Below the pieces are notes generated by a model. That model saw only the letters and a program-made list of their open reading frames with translations. It was not told where the DNA came from and searched no databases. Both the position numbers and the translations under genes were made by a program. Shown one piece after another: positions 7,076-16,125 of a stretch of 64,000 nt of DNA (position 1 is its first letter; the number at the start of each line of letters is the position of its first letter). The DNA comes from Dyadobacter chenhuakuii (GTDB lineage Bacteria; Bacteroidota; Bacteroidia; Cytophagales; Spirosomataceae): positions 5,925,235-5,989,234 of the forward strand of contig NZ_CP098805.1 in assembly GCF_023821985.2 (NCBI RefSeq). Direction: 5' to 3'.

Positions 7076-9838
7076 ATGGATAAATACACATATATAGCAA
7101 ATTCCGACGGCGCTTACATAGAGGAATTGTACAATTCCTATAAGCAGAATCCAGCTTCAGTAGACGAAGGCTGGCAGAAATTTTTTGAAGGCTTTGACTT
7201 CTCACAAAAGTATCCTGTCAACGGCAACGGCCATGCGAACGGCGCTGCTAATGGCAAGGAAGCAGCCACAATTTCGAAAACCGATCCCTCCCGTATCCGC
7301 AAGGAAATGGAAGTTGTTCACCTAATCCGTGGATTCCGGTCAAGAGGCCACTTACTGGCAACTACCAACCCCATTCAAAAACGCAAGGATCGTCAGCCTC
7401 AGTTAGATATCGCTGATTTTAATCTTGGGAATGAAGATTTGGACACGGTTTTTGAAGCAGGCGTTGAGCTTTTCGGTCGTCCGGCATCACTGCGTGAAAT
7501 CGTCGATTCGCTTAAAACGATTTATACAAGAAACATTGGTTTCGAATATTTATACATCCGTGACCGCGAGCAAAAAAGCTGGTTGCGCAAGAAAATTGAG
7601 AAGGAAGCATTGAATATGAGTTTCTCGATTGATGAGAAAAAACATATTCTTTCAAAGCTGAACGAGGCGGTTGTTTTTGAGAATTTCCTTCACACAAAAT
7701 ATTTAGGTCAAAAGCGTTTTTCTCTGGAAGGTGGCGAAACTACCATCCCTGCATTGGACGCGATGATCAACAAGGCTGCTGAAATGGGCGTTGTAGAAGT
7801 GATGATTGGGATGGCACACCGTGGCCGTCTGAACGTGCTTGCCAACGTGATGCAGAAAACTTACGGGCAGATCTTCAACGAGTTTGAAGGTAACTTGCCG
7901 GACCAGGTCTGGGGAGACGGCGACGTGAAATACCACATGGGTTTTGCAAGCCAGATCACAACCAAGAATGGTGAAAAAGTACACTTGAAACTGGCGCCTA
8001 ACCCTTCTCACCTTGAAGCGGTTAACCCGGTTGTTGAAGGTTATATCCGGGCACGTGCCGACGGCATGTACGACAGTGATTACGACCGCGTTCTGCCGGT
8101 TCTGATTCATGGTGATGCAGCGGTTGCCGGTCAGGGGATTGTCTATGAAGTGACCCAAATGTCTGCCTTAAATGGCTACTACACAGGTGGGACCATTCAC
8201 TTTGTGATCAATAACCAGGTTGGTTTTACAACAGACTTCATTGACGCAAGGTCCAGCATTTACTGTACAGACATTGCAAAGATTGTGGATGCGCCTGTTT
8301 TACACGTAAATGGGGATGATCCTGAGGCAGTTGTATTTTGTATGCGACTGGCTGTGGAGTATCGTCAGACCTTTAATAAGGACATTTTCATTGATATGGT
8401 TTGCTATCGTCGTCATGGTCACAACGAGGCGGACGAACCGAAATTTACGCAGCCGGTTCTTTATAAATCCATTGAGAATCACCAGAATCCACGGGAGATT
8501 TATCAAAAAACGCTCTCAGATCGCGGCGATATAGACGCGCAGCTGGCAGCTAACATGGACAAAGAGTTCAAGCAGCTTTTGCAGGAGCGTTTGGATATGG
8601 TAAAGCAAAAAGCATTGCCATATATCATGCCGAAACTGGAACAGGAATGGCACACATTGCGCAAATCGAGGCCGGAGGATTTTGAAAAATCGCCTGAAAC
8701 CGGTGTTCCATTGGAAACATTGGAAAAAATCGGGAAAGCATTAATCAGCACGCCTGAGAATTTCAGCCGTCTGAAACAGATCGATAAGTTGCTCAAAGAT
8801 CGTGAGCAAATGATTTTTGATAAAAAAGAAGTAAACTGGGCAACAGCCGAATTGCTTGCTTACGGTTCGATTCTTACTGAAGGGAACATTGTCAGATTAA
8901 GCGGCCAGGATGTGCAGCGCGGAACATTCTCTCACCGTCATGCGGTGCTTAGGGACGTGGAAACGAATGCAGCTTACAATAGTTTACAGCATATTCAGGA
9001 AGGTCAGGGGCCGTTCATGATCTATAACTCGCTGCTATCAGAATACGGCGTTTTAGGTTTTGAATTTGGTTATTCCATGGCAAACCCTAATGCATTGGTG
9101 ATCTGGGAAGCACAGTTTGGTGACTTTGCAAATGGTACGCAGGTGATCATCGACCAGTTTGTTACTTCAAGTGAAACGAAATGGGATCGCTGGACAGGGT
9201 TGGTAATGCTGCTGCCTCATGGATATGAAGGCCAGGGACCGGAGCACTCCAATGCAAGGCCGGAGCGTTATTTGCAGCTTTCTGCTAATTACAACCTGAT
9301 TGTAGCAAACGTAACAACGCCTGCAAACTTCTTCCACCTGATGCGCAGGCAGTTGAAATTCCCGTTCCGCAAGCCTTTGGTAGTAATGTCGCCAAAATCG
9401 ATGCTGAGACATCCACTGTGCGTTTCGCCGATCGAAAGCCTGGTCAACGGCTCGTTCCAGGAAACGATAGGAGACACTTTTGCAGATCCGAAAAAGGTGA
9501 AAAAAGTGTTGCTGTGCACAGGAAAGCTTTATTATGAGCTTTACGAAAAACAGCAGACAGACAAGCGCGACGATGTTGCTATTATCCGTCTTGAACAAAT
9601 GCATCCGTTCCCGCAGACGCAGATTGATGCACATTTGGCACAATATACCAATGCAAAAGTATATTGGGTGCAGGAAGAACCTTTCAATATGGGTGGCTGG
9701 ACATTCATGCTGAGAATGTACAAAGGCGCAAATCCATTGCAGGTAATCGCCCGCGAATCAAGCGCTTCTCCTTCGACCGGTTTCTCGAAAATACACGCGA
9801 AAGAGCAGGCAGAGATTATTAGCAGAGCTTTTGAATGA
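7076..9838 (+). CDS. sucA: 2-oxoglutarate dehydrogenase E1 component
   Basis: The thiamine-diphosphate-dependent E1 subunit decarboxylates 2-oxoglutarate and succinylates the lipoyl group of E2 in the TCA cycle. The 920-residue length is normal. The N terminus carries the E2-binding segment YIEELYNSYKQNP. GMAHRGRLNVLANV (about 244-257) and HGDAAVAGQG (about 343-352) belong to the ThDP/Mg site, and CYRRHGHNEADEP follows. The C-terminal transketolase-like domain has EAQFGDFANG. An in-frame GTG lies three bases upstream at 7073, but ATG at 7076 is the natural start. The E2 gene follows after 50 bases with no terminator, so the two form one operon. A TAnnTTTG box precedes the gene. Confidence 0.96.
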   Translation: MDKYTYIANSDGAYIEELYNSYKQNPASVDEGWQKFFEGFDFSQKYPVNGNGHANGAANGKEAATISKTDPSRIRKEMEVVHLIRGFRSRGHLLATTNPIQKRKDRQPQLDIADFNLGNEDLDTVFEAGVELFGRPASLREIVDSLKTIYTRNIGFEYLYIRDREQKSWLRKKIEKEALNMSFSIDEKKHILSKLNEAVVFENFLHTKYLGQKRFSLEGGETTIPALDAMINKAAEMGVVEVMIGMAHRGRLNVLANVMQKTYGQIFNEFEGNLPDQVWGDGDVKYHMGFASQITTKNGEKVHLKLAPNPSHLEAVNPVVEGYIRARADGMYDSDYDRVLPVLIHGDAAVAGQGIVYEVTQMSALNGYYTGGTIHFVINNQVGFTTDFIDARSSIYCTDIAKIVDAPVLHVNGDDPEAVVFCMRLAVEYRQTFNKDIFIDMVCYRRHGHNEADEPKFTQPVLYKSIENHQNPREIYQKTLSDRGDIDAQLAANMDKEFKQLLQERLDMVKQKALPYIMPKLEQEWHTLRKSRPEDFEKSPETGVPLETLEKIGKALISTPENFSRLKQIDKLLKDREQMIFDKKEVNWATAELLAYGSILTEGNIVRLSGQDVQRGTFSHRHAVLRDVETNAAYNSLQHIQEGQGPFMIYNSLLSEYGVLGFEFGYSMANPNALVIWEAQFGDFANGTQVIIDQFVTSSETKWDRWTGLVMLLPHGYEGQGPEHSNARPERYLQLSANYNLIVANVTTPANFFHLMRRQLKFPFRKPLVVMSPKSMLRHPLCVSPIESLVNGSFQETIGDTFADPKKVKKVLLCTGKLYYELYEKQQTDKRDDVAIIRLEQMHPFPQTQIDAHLAQYTNAKVYWVQEEPFNMGGWTFMLRMYKGANPLQVIARESSASPSTGFSKIHAKEQAEIISRAFE

Positions 9839-9888
9839 TATTCCTATAAAATTTAGACACTTAGTTCGATAACAAGATTGCACATAAA

Positions 9889-11523
9889 ATGGCTGAAATT
9901 GAGATAAAAGTACCGCCCGTTGGCGAGTCCATTACAGAGGTTACAATAGGGAATTGGTTCAAAAATGATGGCGATTTTGTGAAAATGGATGAGGTCATTT
10001 GTGGACTTGATTCGGATAAAGCGACATTTGAACTGACAGCAGAAGCAGAAGGCACCCTGCACATTAAAGCGCAGGAAGGCGATACGCTGAACATTGGCGA
10101 CCTGATTGCAACCATCGATTCAGCCGCGAACGGTGCATCGAAAGATACTGCTCCGAAACAGGAAGCTGCCCCTGCTGCCAATGCCGCTGCACCAGCTGCG
10201 TCCGCTGCTGAGCAACCGGCTGCCGATAAAATTGAAGACAAAGCAGGTGAACCCGCCGCTGTTGCGCCAGCACAAGCTGCTGCCGCTCCTGCCGGAGGTG
10301 GTAAAACATATGAAATGAAAGTTCCGGCAGTAGGAGAGTCTATTACGGAGGTTACCATTGCTTCATGGAGCAAAAAAGACGGTGATCACGTAGAAGTTGA
10401 CGAGATCCTATGCGAACTGGAATCGGATAAAGCAACATTTGAATTACCGGCAGAAGCAGCAGGAACGTTGCGGATTGTTGGAAAAGAAGGTGAAACATTG
10501 TCCATTGGTGCGATCATCTGCACCATCGAGCCGGGAGCCGGCGGAGCACAGGCATCCGCAGGATCTTCTCAACAAGCCGCTGCACCAGCCGCGGAGACAG
10601 GCGGATCAGATAAAGCATATAGCGAAAAACACGCATCACCTGTTGCTGCGAAAATTTTAGCTGAAAGAGGAATCGATCCGAAAGACGTGAATGGTTCAGG
10701 ATCAGGCGGACGCATTATGAAAGACGATGCATTAAAAGCAGGCAGCAAACCCGCTGAAACTCCTGCACCGTCACAATCAGCTGCTCCGAAACCTGCCGCA
10801 CCTGCTGCAGCGCCAGCCGGAGCAAGAGGTCAGCGTCGTGAGAAAATGTCTTCACTGCGTAAGACGATCGCACGCAGATTGGTTGCTGTGAAAAATGAAA
10901 CGGCCATGCTTACCACGTTCAACGAGGTGGATATGAAGCCGGTTATGGACGTACGTTCGAAATTCAAAGATAAATTCAAAGAGAAGCATGAAGTTGGTTT
11001 AGGCTTTATGTCATTCTTTGTGAAAGCAGTAACCGTTGCGTTGAAAGACTTCCCGGTTATTAATGCCTATATGGACGGCGATGAGCTGGTTTACAATGAT
11101 TATGCAGACATTTCGGTGGCAGTTTCTACGCCTCGCGGCTTGGTTGTGCCTGTGATCCGCAATGCTGAAACATTGTCATTCGCAGCAGTTGAAAAAGAAA
11201 TCGTTCGCTTGGCCGTTCGCGCCCGGGATGGAAAACTTGGACTGGATGAAATGTCCGGTGGAACATTCACGATCACCAACGGAGGAACATTCGGTTCGAT
11301 GCTTTCAACACCGATCATCAATGCACCGCAATCAGCGATTCTGGGAATGCACAACATTGTTGAACGCGCAGTTGTGGTGGACGGTCAGATCGTTATCCGT
11401 CCTATTATGTACGTGGCACTTTCTTATGACCACCGCACCATTGACGGTAAAGATTCTGTAAGCTTCCTGGTTCGCGTGAAGCAGCTTCTGGAAGATCCAA
11501 TGAGATTATTACTGGATATGTAA
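9889..11523 (+). CDS. odhB: Dihydrolipoyl succinyltransferase, 2-oxoglutarate dehydrogenase E2 with two lipoyl domains
   Basis: Transfers the succinyl group from lipoamide to CoA. The 544-residue chain has two lipoyl domains, with lipoylation lysines in DSDKATFEL (K44) and ESDKATFEL (K181). Ala/Pro-rich flexible linkers follow each domain. A peripheral-subunit-binding domain lies at about 246-285 (SPVAAKILAERGIDPKDV). The C-terminal catalytic domain ends in SYDHRTIDGKDSV, with the active His near residue 514. Two lipoyl domains is more than the single one of E. coli SucB but is seen in Bacteroidota. It follows sucA by 50 bases. The E3 gene (lpd) is not here. A strong terminator follows the gene. 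Confidence 0.95.
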   Translation: MAEIEIKVPPVGESITEVTIGNWFKNDGDFVKMDEVICGLDSDKATFELTAEAEGTLHIKAQEGDTLNIGDLIATIDSAANGASKDTAPKQEAAPAANAAAPAASAAEQPAADKIEDKAGEPAAVAPAQAAAAPAGGGKTYEMKVPAVGESITEVTIASWSKKDGDHVEVDEILCELESDKATFELPAEAAGTLRIVGKEGETLSIGAIICTIEPGAGGAQASAGSSQQAAAPAAETGGSDKAYSEKHASPVAAKILAERGIDPKDVNGSGSGGRIMKDDALKAGSKPAETPAPSQSAAPKPAAPAAAPAGARGQRREKMSSLRKTIARRLVAVKNETAMLTTFNEVDMKPVMDVRSKFKDKFKEKHEVGLGFMSFFVKAVTVALKDFPVINAYMDGDELVYNDYADISVAVSTPRGLVVPVIRNAETLSFAAVEKEIVRLAVRARDGKLGLDEMSGGTFTITNGGTFGSMLSTPIINAPQSAILGMHNIVERAVVVDGQIVIRPIMYVALSYDHRTIDGKDSVSFLVRVKQLLEDPMRLLLDM

Positions 11524-11548
11524 TTCAAGCATTGCATTATAAATGACG

Positions 11549-11584
11549 AAGAGAGCCTGGGCAACTGGGCTCTCTTTTTGTTTT
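11549..11584 (+). terminator. Rho-independent terminator after odhB
   Basis: The perfect stem AGAGAGCC (11550-11557) / GGCTCTCT (68-75 of the same block), extended by one A-T pair, is followed by TTTTTG and TTTTC. It ends the sucA-odhB operon and lies before the convergent mazG-like gene. Confidence 0.85.
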
Positions 11585-11618
11585 CAGAAGAAATTGAGAA
11601 TCAACATTACAAGCATAT

Positions 11619-11948
11619 TTAGTTAATTAACTTCTCATTATTCTTATGCCGGTCCTTATCCCGTTCCGTTTTCTTCGCCATGTTTTTTTCAAAAGCCTCG
11701 GTCAGGTTAATGCCTGTTTGATTAGCAAGGCATATCAGCACCCACATTACATCCGCCATTTCATCGCCCAGGTCTTTGCCCAAATCCGATTTCTTGAAGG
11801 ACTGATCTCCATATGTCCTGGCCATAATGCGGGCAAGTTCTCCTACTTCTTCCGTCAGGATCGCCATATTAGTCAATTCAGAAAAATAACGGACGCCATA
11901 GGTTTTGATCCAGTTGTCAACTTGGGCTTGGGCTTCTTGGATGGTCAT
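11619..11948 (-). CDS. MazG-like nucleotide pyrophosphohydrolase
   Basis: A 109-residue all-alpha NTP pyrophosphohydrolase of the MazG/dCTPase type. It carries TEEVGELARIMAR (Mg-binding EExxE) and then LGDEMADVMWVLICLAN (ExxD), the two metal-binding helices. It hydrolyses an NTP or dNTP to the monophosphate and pyrophosphate and is thought to clean the nucleotide pool; the exact substrate cannot be told. It lies 87 bases downstream of dtd on the same strand and may be co-transcribed with it, both being small housecleaning enzymes. The short intergenic stretch contains imperfect TGAGTGAAT direct repeats (11955-11980) of no evident function. Confidence 0.85.
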   Translation of the reverse strand: MTIQEAQAQVDNWIKTYGVRYFSELTNMAILTEEVGELARIMARTYGDQSFKKSDLGKDLGDEMADVMWVLICLANQTGINLTEAFEKNMAKKTERDKDRHKNNEKLIN

Positions 11949-12035
11949 GGGGTTAATGAGTGAATTTTGAATGAGTGAATGTTTGAGTGATATGATATTT
12001 GATTCTGACGATGTGATGGGAGATTGCCTTTTATC

Positions 12036-12488
12036 TCAAATCCTGTTTTTTGAATCTATGATGATGGTTACTGGCCCGTCATTGAGCAATGCAACTTTCA
12101 TATCGGCACCGAAGATTCCGCGTTGGATGGGTTTTTCTAATTCTTTTTCCAGGAAGGTGATCATTCCTTCGTAAAGTGGGGTTGCTATTTCGGGCTTGGC
12201 TGCTTCGATGAAGGAGGGCCGGTTTCCCTTTTTTGTGCTCGCATGCAGCGTGAACTGGCTGATCAGCAGAATGTCCCCGTCCACAGCTTTGAGGTCAAGG
12301 TTCATCTTATCATCACTATCTCCAAACACGCGCAGACCAACAATTTTCCTGCCCAACCACTCAATATCTTCCTGACTATCAAGATGTGTAATGCCCAATA
12401 AAACCAGAAAGCCCTTTTGTATTTCCCCTTCAACTTTCCCTTCAATTGTAACAGAAGCGCTGCTTACGCGCTGGACTACTGCGATCAT
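12036..12488 (-). CDS. dtd: D-aminoacyl-tRNA deacylase
   Basis: A 150-residue enzyme that hydrolyses D-aminoacyl-tRNA (and glycyl-tRNA-Ala) to stop D-amino acids entering translation. It starts MIAVVQRVSSASV as in nearly all DTD proteins. It holds the catalytic-core motif SQFTLHAST (about residues 78-86) and ends with NDGPVTIIID, the Gly-cisPro-type motif that gives chiral proofreading. Length is full. A TAnnTTTG promoter box lies 26 bases upstream on the same strand. The mazG-like gene follows downstream. Confidence 0.95.
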   Translation of the reverse strand: MIAVVQRVSSASVTIEGKVEGEIQKGFLVLLGITHLDSQEDIEWLGRKIVGLRVFGDSDDKMNLDLKAVDGDILLISQFTLHASTKKGNRPSFIEAAKPEIATPLYEGMITFLEKELEKPIQRGIFGADMKVALLNDGPVTIIIDSKNRI

Positions 12489-12513
12489 TTGTATTAAGTA
12501 TTTAAGAATGCAG

Positions 12514-12521
12514 CAAAGTTA
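12514..12521 (-). promoter_or_regulatory. Putative Bacteroidota -7 box upstream of dtd
   Basis: Read on the minus strand this is TAACTTTG, an exact TAnnTTTG match, 26 bases before the dtd ATG (12488). No -33 box is obvious. Confidence 0.45.
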
Positions 12522-12568
12522 GCGCACTTGAACGAACGATTGTACATTGCAGCACGAACTCGTTTTAT

Positions 12569-13051
12569 TTGTTCGGTTTTGTTGAAAGGAAACACACATT
12601 ATCACGATACATTAATCATCAGCATTACGTATTTAAATACGGAGGTAAGAAGAATACATTTTCATTTATTAGCCTTGGAAAGCGTGGCCGAATTAAGAAA
12701 GTTGTCCAATTCAGGCTTATTGACGACAACGTTTATAACCTGGGTTTCGGAGATTATTCTGAGGAGTTCGATACATTAGATGATCAGGTTGTTACAGATA
12801 ACGGGGATATGGAAAAAGTCCTGGCAACCGTTATTGCAGTTATGGAGCACTTTTTGAAGAGAAATCCGGAAGTGCGAATTTTCCTGACAGGCAGTACACC
12901 ATCAAGAACAAGATTATATCAAATCATAATCAGCAGCCACTATGACCACTTAGCTTTACATTTTGAAATATATGGCTTCCGGCAAGAGCAATGGCTGCCA
13001 TTTCTGAAAAATGTAAATTATGAATCATTCCTCATTTTGAAATTGTTATAA
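12569..13051 (+). CDS. DUF6934-like protein with an unclear, non-ATG start
   Basis: A protein of about 147-160 residues that I recognise, from memory, as resembling the Bacteroidota family DUF6934. The visible pattern is SFISLGKRGRIKKVVQF, then NLGFGD, VVTDNGDMEKVLATV and TGSTPSRTRLY. The function of the family is not known to me. There is no in-frame ATG near the expected N terminus. The frame can begin at TTG 12569, which adds an unusual leader, or at ATT 12611, which aligns best with what I recall of the family. ATT could be a mutated ATG. A 61-codon frame follows 11 bases later and may be a partner. Possible roles include a toxin-like or stress-related module, but this is only inference from size and gene pairing. 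Confidence 0.6.
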   Translation: MFGFVERKHTLSRYINHQHYVFKYGGKKNTFSFISLGKRGRIKKVVQFRLIDDNVYNLGFGDYSEEFDTLDDQVVTDNGDMEKVLATVIAVMEHFLKRNPEVRIFLTGSTPSRTRLYQIIISSHYDHLALHFEIYGFRQEQWLPFLKNVNYESFLILKLL

Positions 13052-13062
13052 CTTTACCCAAG

Positions 13063-13248
13063 ATGAAATCAACTATGAAAGTCAGATCGGTCTCTGAAAG
13101 CAATACGGAAGGTTCCTATGATGCCAGTCTCGATAGGTTGGAAGATAAAGATCTGTTTCCTGCCAAAACCGCAATTGCAAAAGCCACATTATCTAAGACC
13201 AGCCTTCCAGTGCGAAAAGGCAAGCTTTTGAATTCTCCTTCCAAATGA
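13063..13248 (+). CDS. Small hypothetical protein downstream of the DUF6934-like gene
   Basis: A 61-residue frame starting 11 bases after the DUF6934-like stop. The product is basic and rich in Ser, Lys and Thr, with no hydrophobic segment and no motif I recognise. A second in-frame ATG lies at 13075. Because it follows a DUF6934-like gene so closely, it may be expressed with it, but coding status is not proven: it is short and could be the remnant of a longer gene. It overlaps nothing else, and the serine dehydratase ATG lies 32 bases after its stop. Confidence 0.35.
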   Translation: MKSTMKVRSVSESNTEGSYDASLDRLEDKDLFPAKTAIAKATLSKTSLPVRKGKLLNSPSK

Positions 13249-13280
13249 TCTCTTTTGAGATAGAGAGCCATACTTCCAAA

Positions 13281-14708
13281 ATGAAAGAGGAACGCATATC
13301 CGTTTTTGATATTTTTAAGATTGGGATTGGGCCTTCCAGTTCGCATACGATTGGGCCCTGGCGGGCGGCTCAGCAATTTTTGCAGGCTGTTCAGGCGAAG
13401 GATGCCTTGGACGAGGTGCGGGCGGTTAACATTCATCTTTATGGTTCACTGGCGAAAACGGGTAAGGGGCATGGGACGGATATTGCGGTGATCCTGGGTC
13501 TGAGCGGTTATGATCCGGTTACGGTGAAGACGGAACATATTGATGAGATCCTGGCTGAAATTGCCTCAAAGGAATGCATAGTGCTCCCCGGTGACTTACA
13601 GGTGGTTTTCTCTCCTAAAAAGAACATCATCTTCCATAAGAACGAGACACTTCCATTTCATCCCAATGGCCTCACATTCATTGCAAACTGCGGAACCAAA
13701 GGCTTGATTGAAGAATCATACTACTCGGTAGGTGGCGGTTTCGTGATTCAGGAGGGCAAGGCCGGGGACGAGGTGAAGCCATGCGTGGATCTTCCTTACC
13801 CAATCGACCAGGCTGCGGACTTACTGAAATGGCATCATGCTTCACAAAAGCCGATTTGGGAGATTGTTTTAGAAAATGAAAAAGTTTGGAAAGACGAAAA
13901 GCTGGTCAGAAACGATTTAATGAATATCTGGCACGTGATGCAGCAAAGCATTTTTCATGGTTGCCAGACGAACGGTGTTTTGCCGGGTGGTTTGAATGTG
14001 CAGCGGCGGGCGGCAGCATTAAACGAGAAGCTATTGAAAGACTTTGTCTGCGCTGGCTGTGACGACTGGATGGACGCGATCCGCCGGAGCGGTGCGGGGT
14101 TTAGCTATACATTGGATTGGGTAAGTTGCTTTGCCTTAGCAGTTAATGAAGAAAATGCATCATATAGCAGGGTTGTTACTGCGCCAACAAACGGGTCGGC
14201 AGGAGTGATTCCGGCGGTGATTCAGTATCATCTTACTTTTTGCGGAGGGACGGAGGAAGATGTGTTTCGGTTTTTACTGACAGCCGGTGAGATTGGGAGT
14301 ATTTTTAAAAAAGGAGCCACACTTTCGGCAGCTATGGGCGGTTGTCAGGCTGAAATTGGCGTTTCTTCGGCTATGGCTGCTGCTGGATTGGCGCAGGTTT
14401 CCGGTGGCACGGTTGAACAATGTTTGATGGCTGCTGAAATTGCGATGGAGCATCATCTGGGCCTTACTTGCGATCCTGTGGGCGGTTTGGTGCAGATTCC
14501 CTGCATCGAGCGGAATACAATGGGAGCGATTAAGGCGATTACGGCTTGTCAGCTGGCATTGCAAAGTAACCCGGACAATGCAAAAGTTTCGCTGGACAAT
14601 GTGGTGCATACCATGTGGGAAACGGCACTGGATATGAATAATCGCTATAAAGAGACTTCGGAAGGCGGGTTAGCGGTGAATATCCCGATTAGTTTGAGTG
14701 AATGTTAA
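13281..14708 (+). CDS. sdaA: L-serine ammonia-lyase, iron-sulfur type, single chain
   Basis: Deaminates L-serine to pyruvate and ammonia with an oxygen-sensitive [4Fe-4S] cluster. The 475-residue chain fuses the beta domain (FDIFKIGIGPSSSHTIGPWRA at the N terminus) to the alpha domain, which has TAPTNGSAGVIPAV, GGCQAEIGVSSAMAA, and LTCDPVGGLVQIPCIERN with the cluster cysteines. I chose ATG 13281, which begins MKEERISVFD close to the conserved domain; an upstream ATG at 13245 would overlap the small ORF. The 3' end overlaps the convergent mgtE gene by 4 bases, so no terminator separates them. It may be named sdaA or sdaB. Confidence 0.94.
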   Translation: MKEERISVFDIFKIGIGPSSSHTIGPWRAAQQFLQAVQAKDALDEVRAVNIHLYGSLAKTGKGHGTDIAVILGLSGYDPVTVKTEHIDEILAEIASKECIVLPGDLQVVFSPKKNIIFHKNETLPFHPNGLTFIANCGTKGLIEESYYSVGGGFVIQEGKAGDEVKPCVDLPYPIDQAADLLKWHHASQKPIWEIVLENEKVWKDEKLVRNDLMNIWHVMQQSIFHGCQTNGVLPGGLNVQRRAAALNEKLLKDFVCAGCDDWMDAIRRSGAGFSYTLDWVSCFALAVNEENASYSRVVTAPTNGSAGVIPAVIQYHLTFCGGTEEDVFRFLLTAGEIGSIFKKGATLSAAMGGCQAEIGVSSAMAAAGLAQVSGGTVEQCLMAAEIAMEHHLGLTCDPVGGLVQIPCIERNTMGAIKAITACQLALQSNPDNAKVSLDNVVHTMWETALDMNNRYKETSEGGLAVNIPISLSEC

Positions 14709-16057
14709 AGATTCAGCAGCAAATGTGCCAGCCCGAAATATACGCCATAGCCGATGAGGTCGTTGGCTGTGGTGATGAAGGGACCGGATGCTACTGCGGG
14801 GTTAATGCCTATTTTTTCAAGTAAAATCGGCGTCATGGTTCCCATAAACGAGGCGAGGAAAACGACGGACATTAATGCTGCCGAAACGACCAATGCTAAT
14901 TGTATATCGTTGCCAATCAAAAGATTAAAGCCGAAAACAATGGTGCTGATGATAATGCCATTGATAAATGCAACGGCAAACATTCTGATCAGTCGCTGCC
15001 CAACCGTTGTGTCCAAGCCGGTTTTATCAGCCAGACTTTGAAGAATAATAGAAGAGGTTTGAATGCCCACATTCCCGCCGGTGGATCCGATAATAGGAAT
15101 GAATGCGGCCATAGCAGGGATAATTTTCAAATCTCCTTCAAAAAAACTGATAAACTTTGCGGCCAGGATCCCGCCCATCATGCCCACCAAGAGCCACGGT
15201 AAACGTGCTTTGGTCTGCTGCCAGATCGTATCGTCCTCTTCCACATCGCCCGTAATACCCGCCATCGCCAATGTGTCCGAGCTGGCTTGCTCTGTGATCA
15301 CGTCGATCACGTCATCAATGGTGATCCGGCCCAAAAGTTTTCCCTGCACATTCACAACAGGCAGTGCGTCAAGGTCGTAACGCTGCATGAGCTCCGCTAC
15401 TTCTTCGGCCGGGCGGTAAGTTTCCACGAAAATCACATCTTTGTCATACAGACTTTCAATGCGCGTATTTTTATGTGCCAGAACGATTTTTTTCAGTGAA
15501 AGAAGGCCTAGCAGTTTGCCAAAATCATCCACAACGTAAACCGCATACACTTTCCCAACATCCTCTGCTTGCTTACGGAGCTCTTCAATACATTGGTTTA
15601 CATTCCAATTGACATTGGCTTTTACCAACTCTTTCTGCATCAAACCACCGGCCACATCTTCGTCATAGTGCAGCAGATCGAGGATAAAACGCGCTTGTTC
15701 GCGGTCTTCCAGCAAGGCAATCACTTCTTCGCGAACACGGATAGGCTGCTCGTTCAGCAAATCCACCGCATCATCAGAATCGAAAAGATTGACAAAATGA
15801 GAGATTTCCTCTGACGTGAATGCTTTCAAAAACTCACGACGTTCATTCGGATCCATATCCGCCAGGATTTCCGCCCCGCGTTCCACATTCAGCTGCGTGA
15901 TCAGGAATTTGGCACTCTCTGTTTCCAGCTCTGACAAAAGACCGGTGATATCTGCCGGAAAAAGGCTCTCCGTTTCCCTTCTGATGGAAGCAGAATCCTG
16001 TTTTTCAATCAGTTCCAGAATGTGCTCTACGTAATCTTTGGTTAATTCAAACGTCAT
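14705..16057 (-). CDS. mgtE: Magnesium transporter MgtE
   Basis: A Mg2+-gated Mg2+ channel of the inner membrane. The 450-residue protein has the N-terminal superhelical N domain with LLSELETESAKFLITQL and DPNERREFL. Two CBS domains follow (about 135-255), then a C-terminal region with five membrane helices (about 275-450). That region contains PIIGSTGGNVGIQTSS, the pore-lining segment, and SGPFITTANDLIGYG near the end. The cytosolic domains sense Mg2+ and close the pore when it is plentiful. The 3' ends of this gene and the serine dehydratase overlap by 4 bases. The upstream rsmA gene ends 68 bases before the start on the same strand. Confidence 0.95.
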   Translation of the reverse strand: MTFELTKDYVEHILELIEKQDSASIRRETESLFPADITGLLSELETESAKFLITQLNVERGAEILADMDPNERREFLKAFTSEEISHFVNLFDSDDAVDLLNEQPIRVREEVIALLEDREQARFILDLLHYDEDVAGGLMQKELVKANVNWNVNQCIEELRKQAEDVGKVYAVYVVDDFGKLLGLLSLKKIVLAHKNTRIESLYDKDVIFVETYRPAEEVAELMQRYDLDALPVVNVQGKLLGRITIDDVIDVITEQASSDTLAMAGITGDVEEDDTIWQQTKARLPWLLVGMMGGILAAKFISFFEGDLKIIPAMAAFIPIIGSTGGNVGIQTSSIILQSLADKTGLDTTVGQRLIRMFAVAFINGIIISTIVFGFNLLIGNDIQLALVVSAALMSVVFLASFMGTMTPILLEKIGINPAVASGPFITTANDLIGYGVYFGLAHLLLNL

Positions 16058-16125
16058 TGGTCACTTAGCTTTTAGCAATTAGCAGAATGGCTCCTAGCTA
16101 CATTATATACTATCAAAAGGCATTT

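Noticed and set aside
11955..11980. AATGAGTGAAT direct repeats between the mazG-like gene and dtd
   Set aside because: Two short copies 15 bases apart in a low-complexity stretch. There are too few units for a CRISPR or an iteron array, so I treat them as simple sequence.
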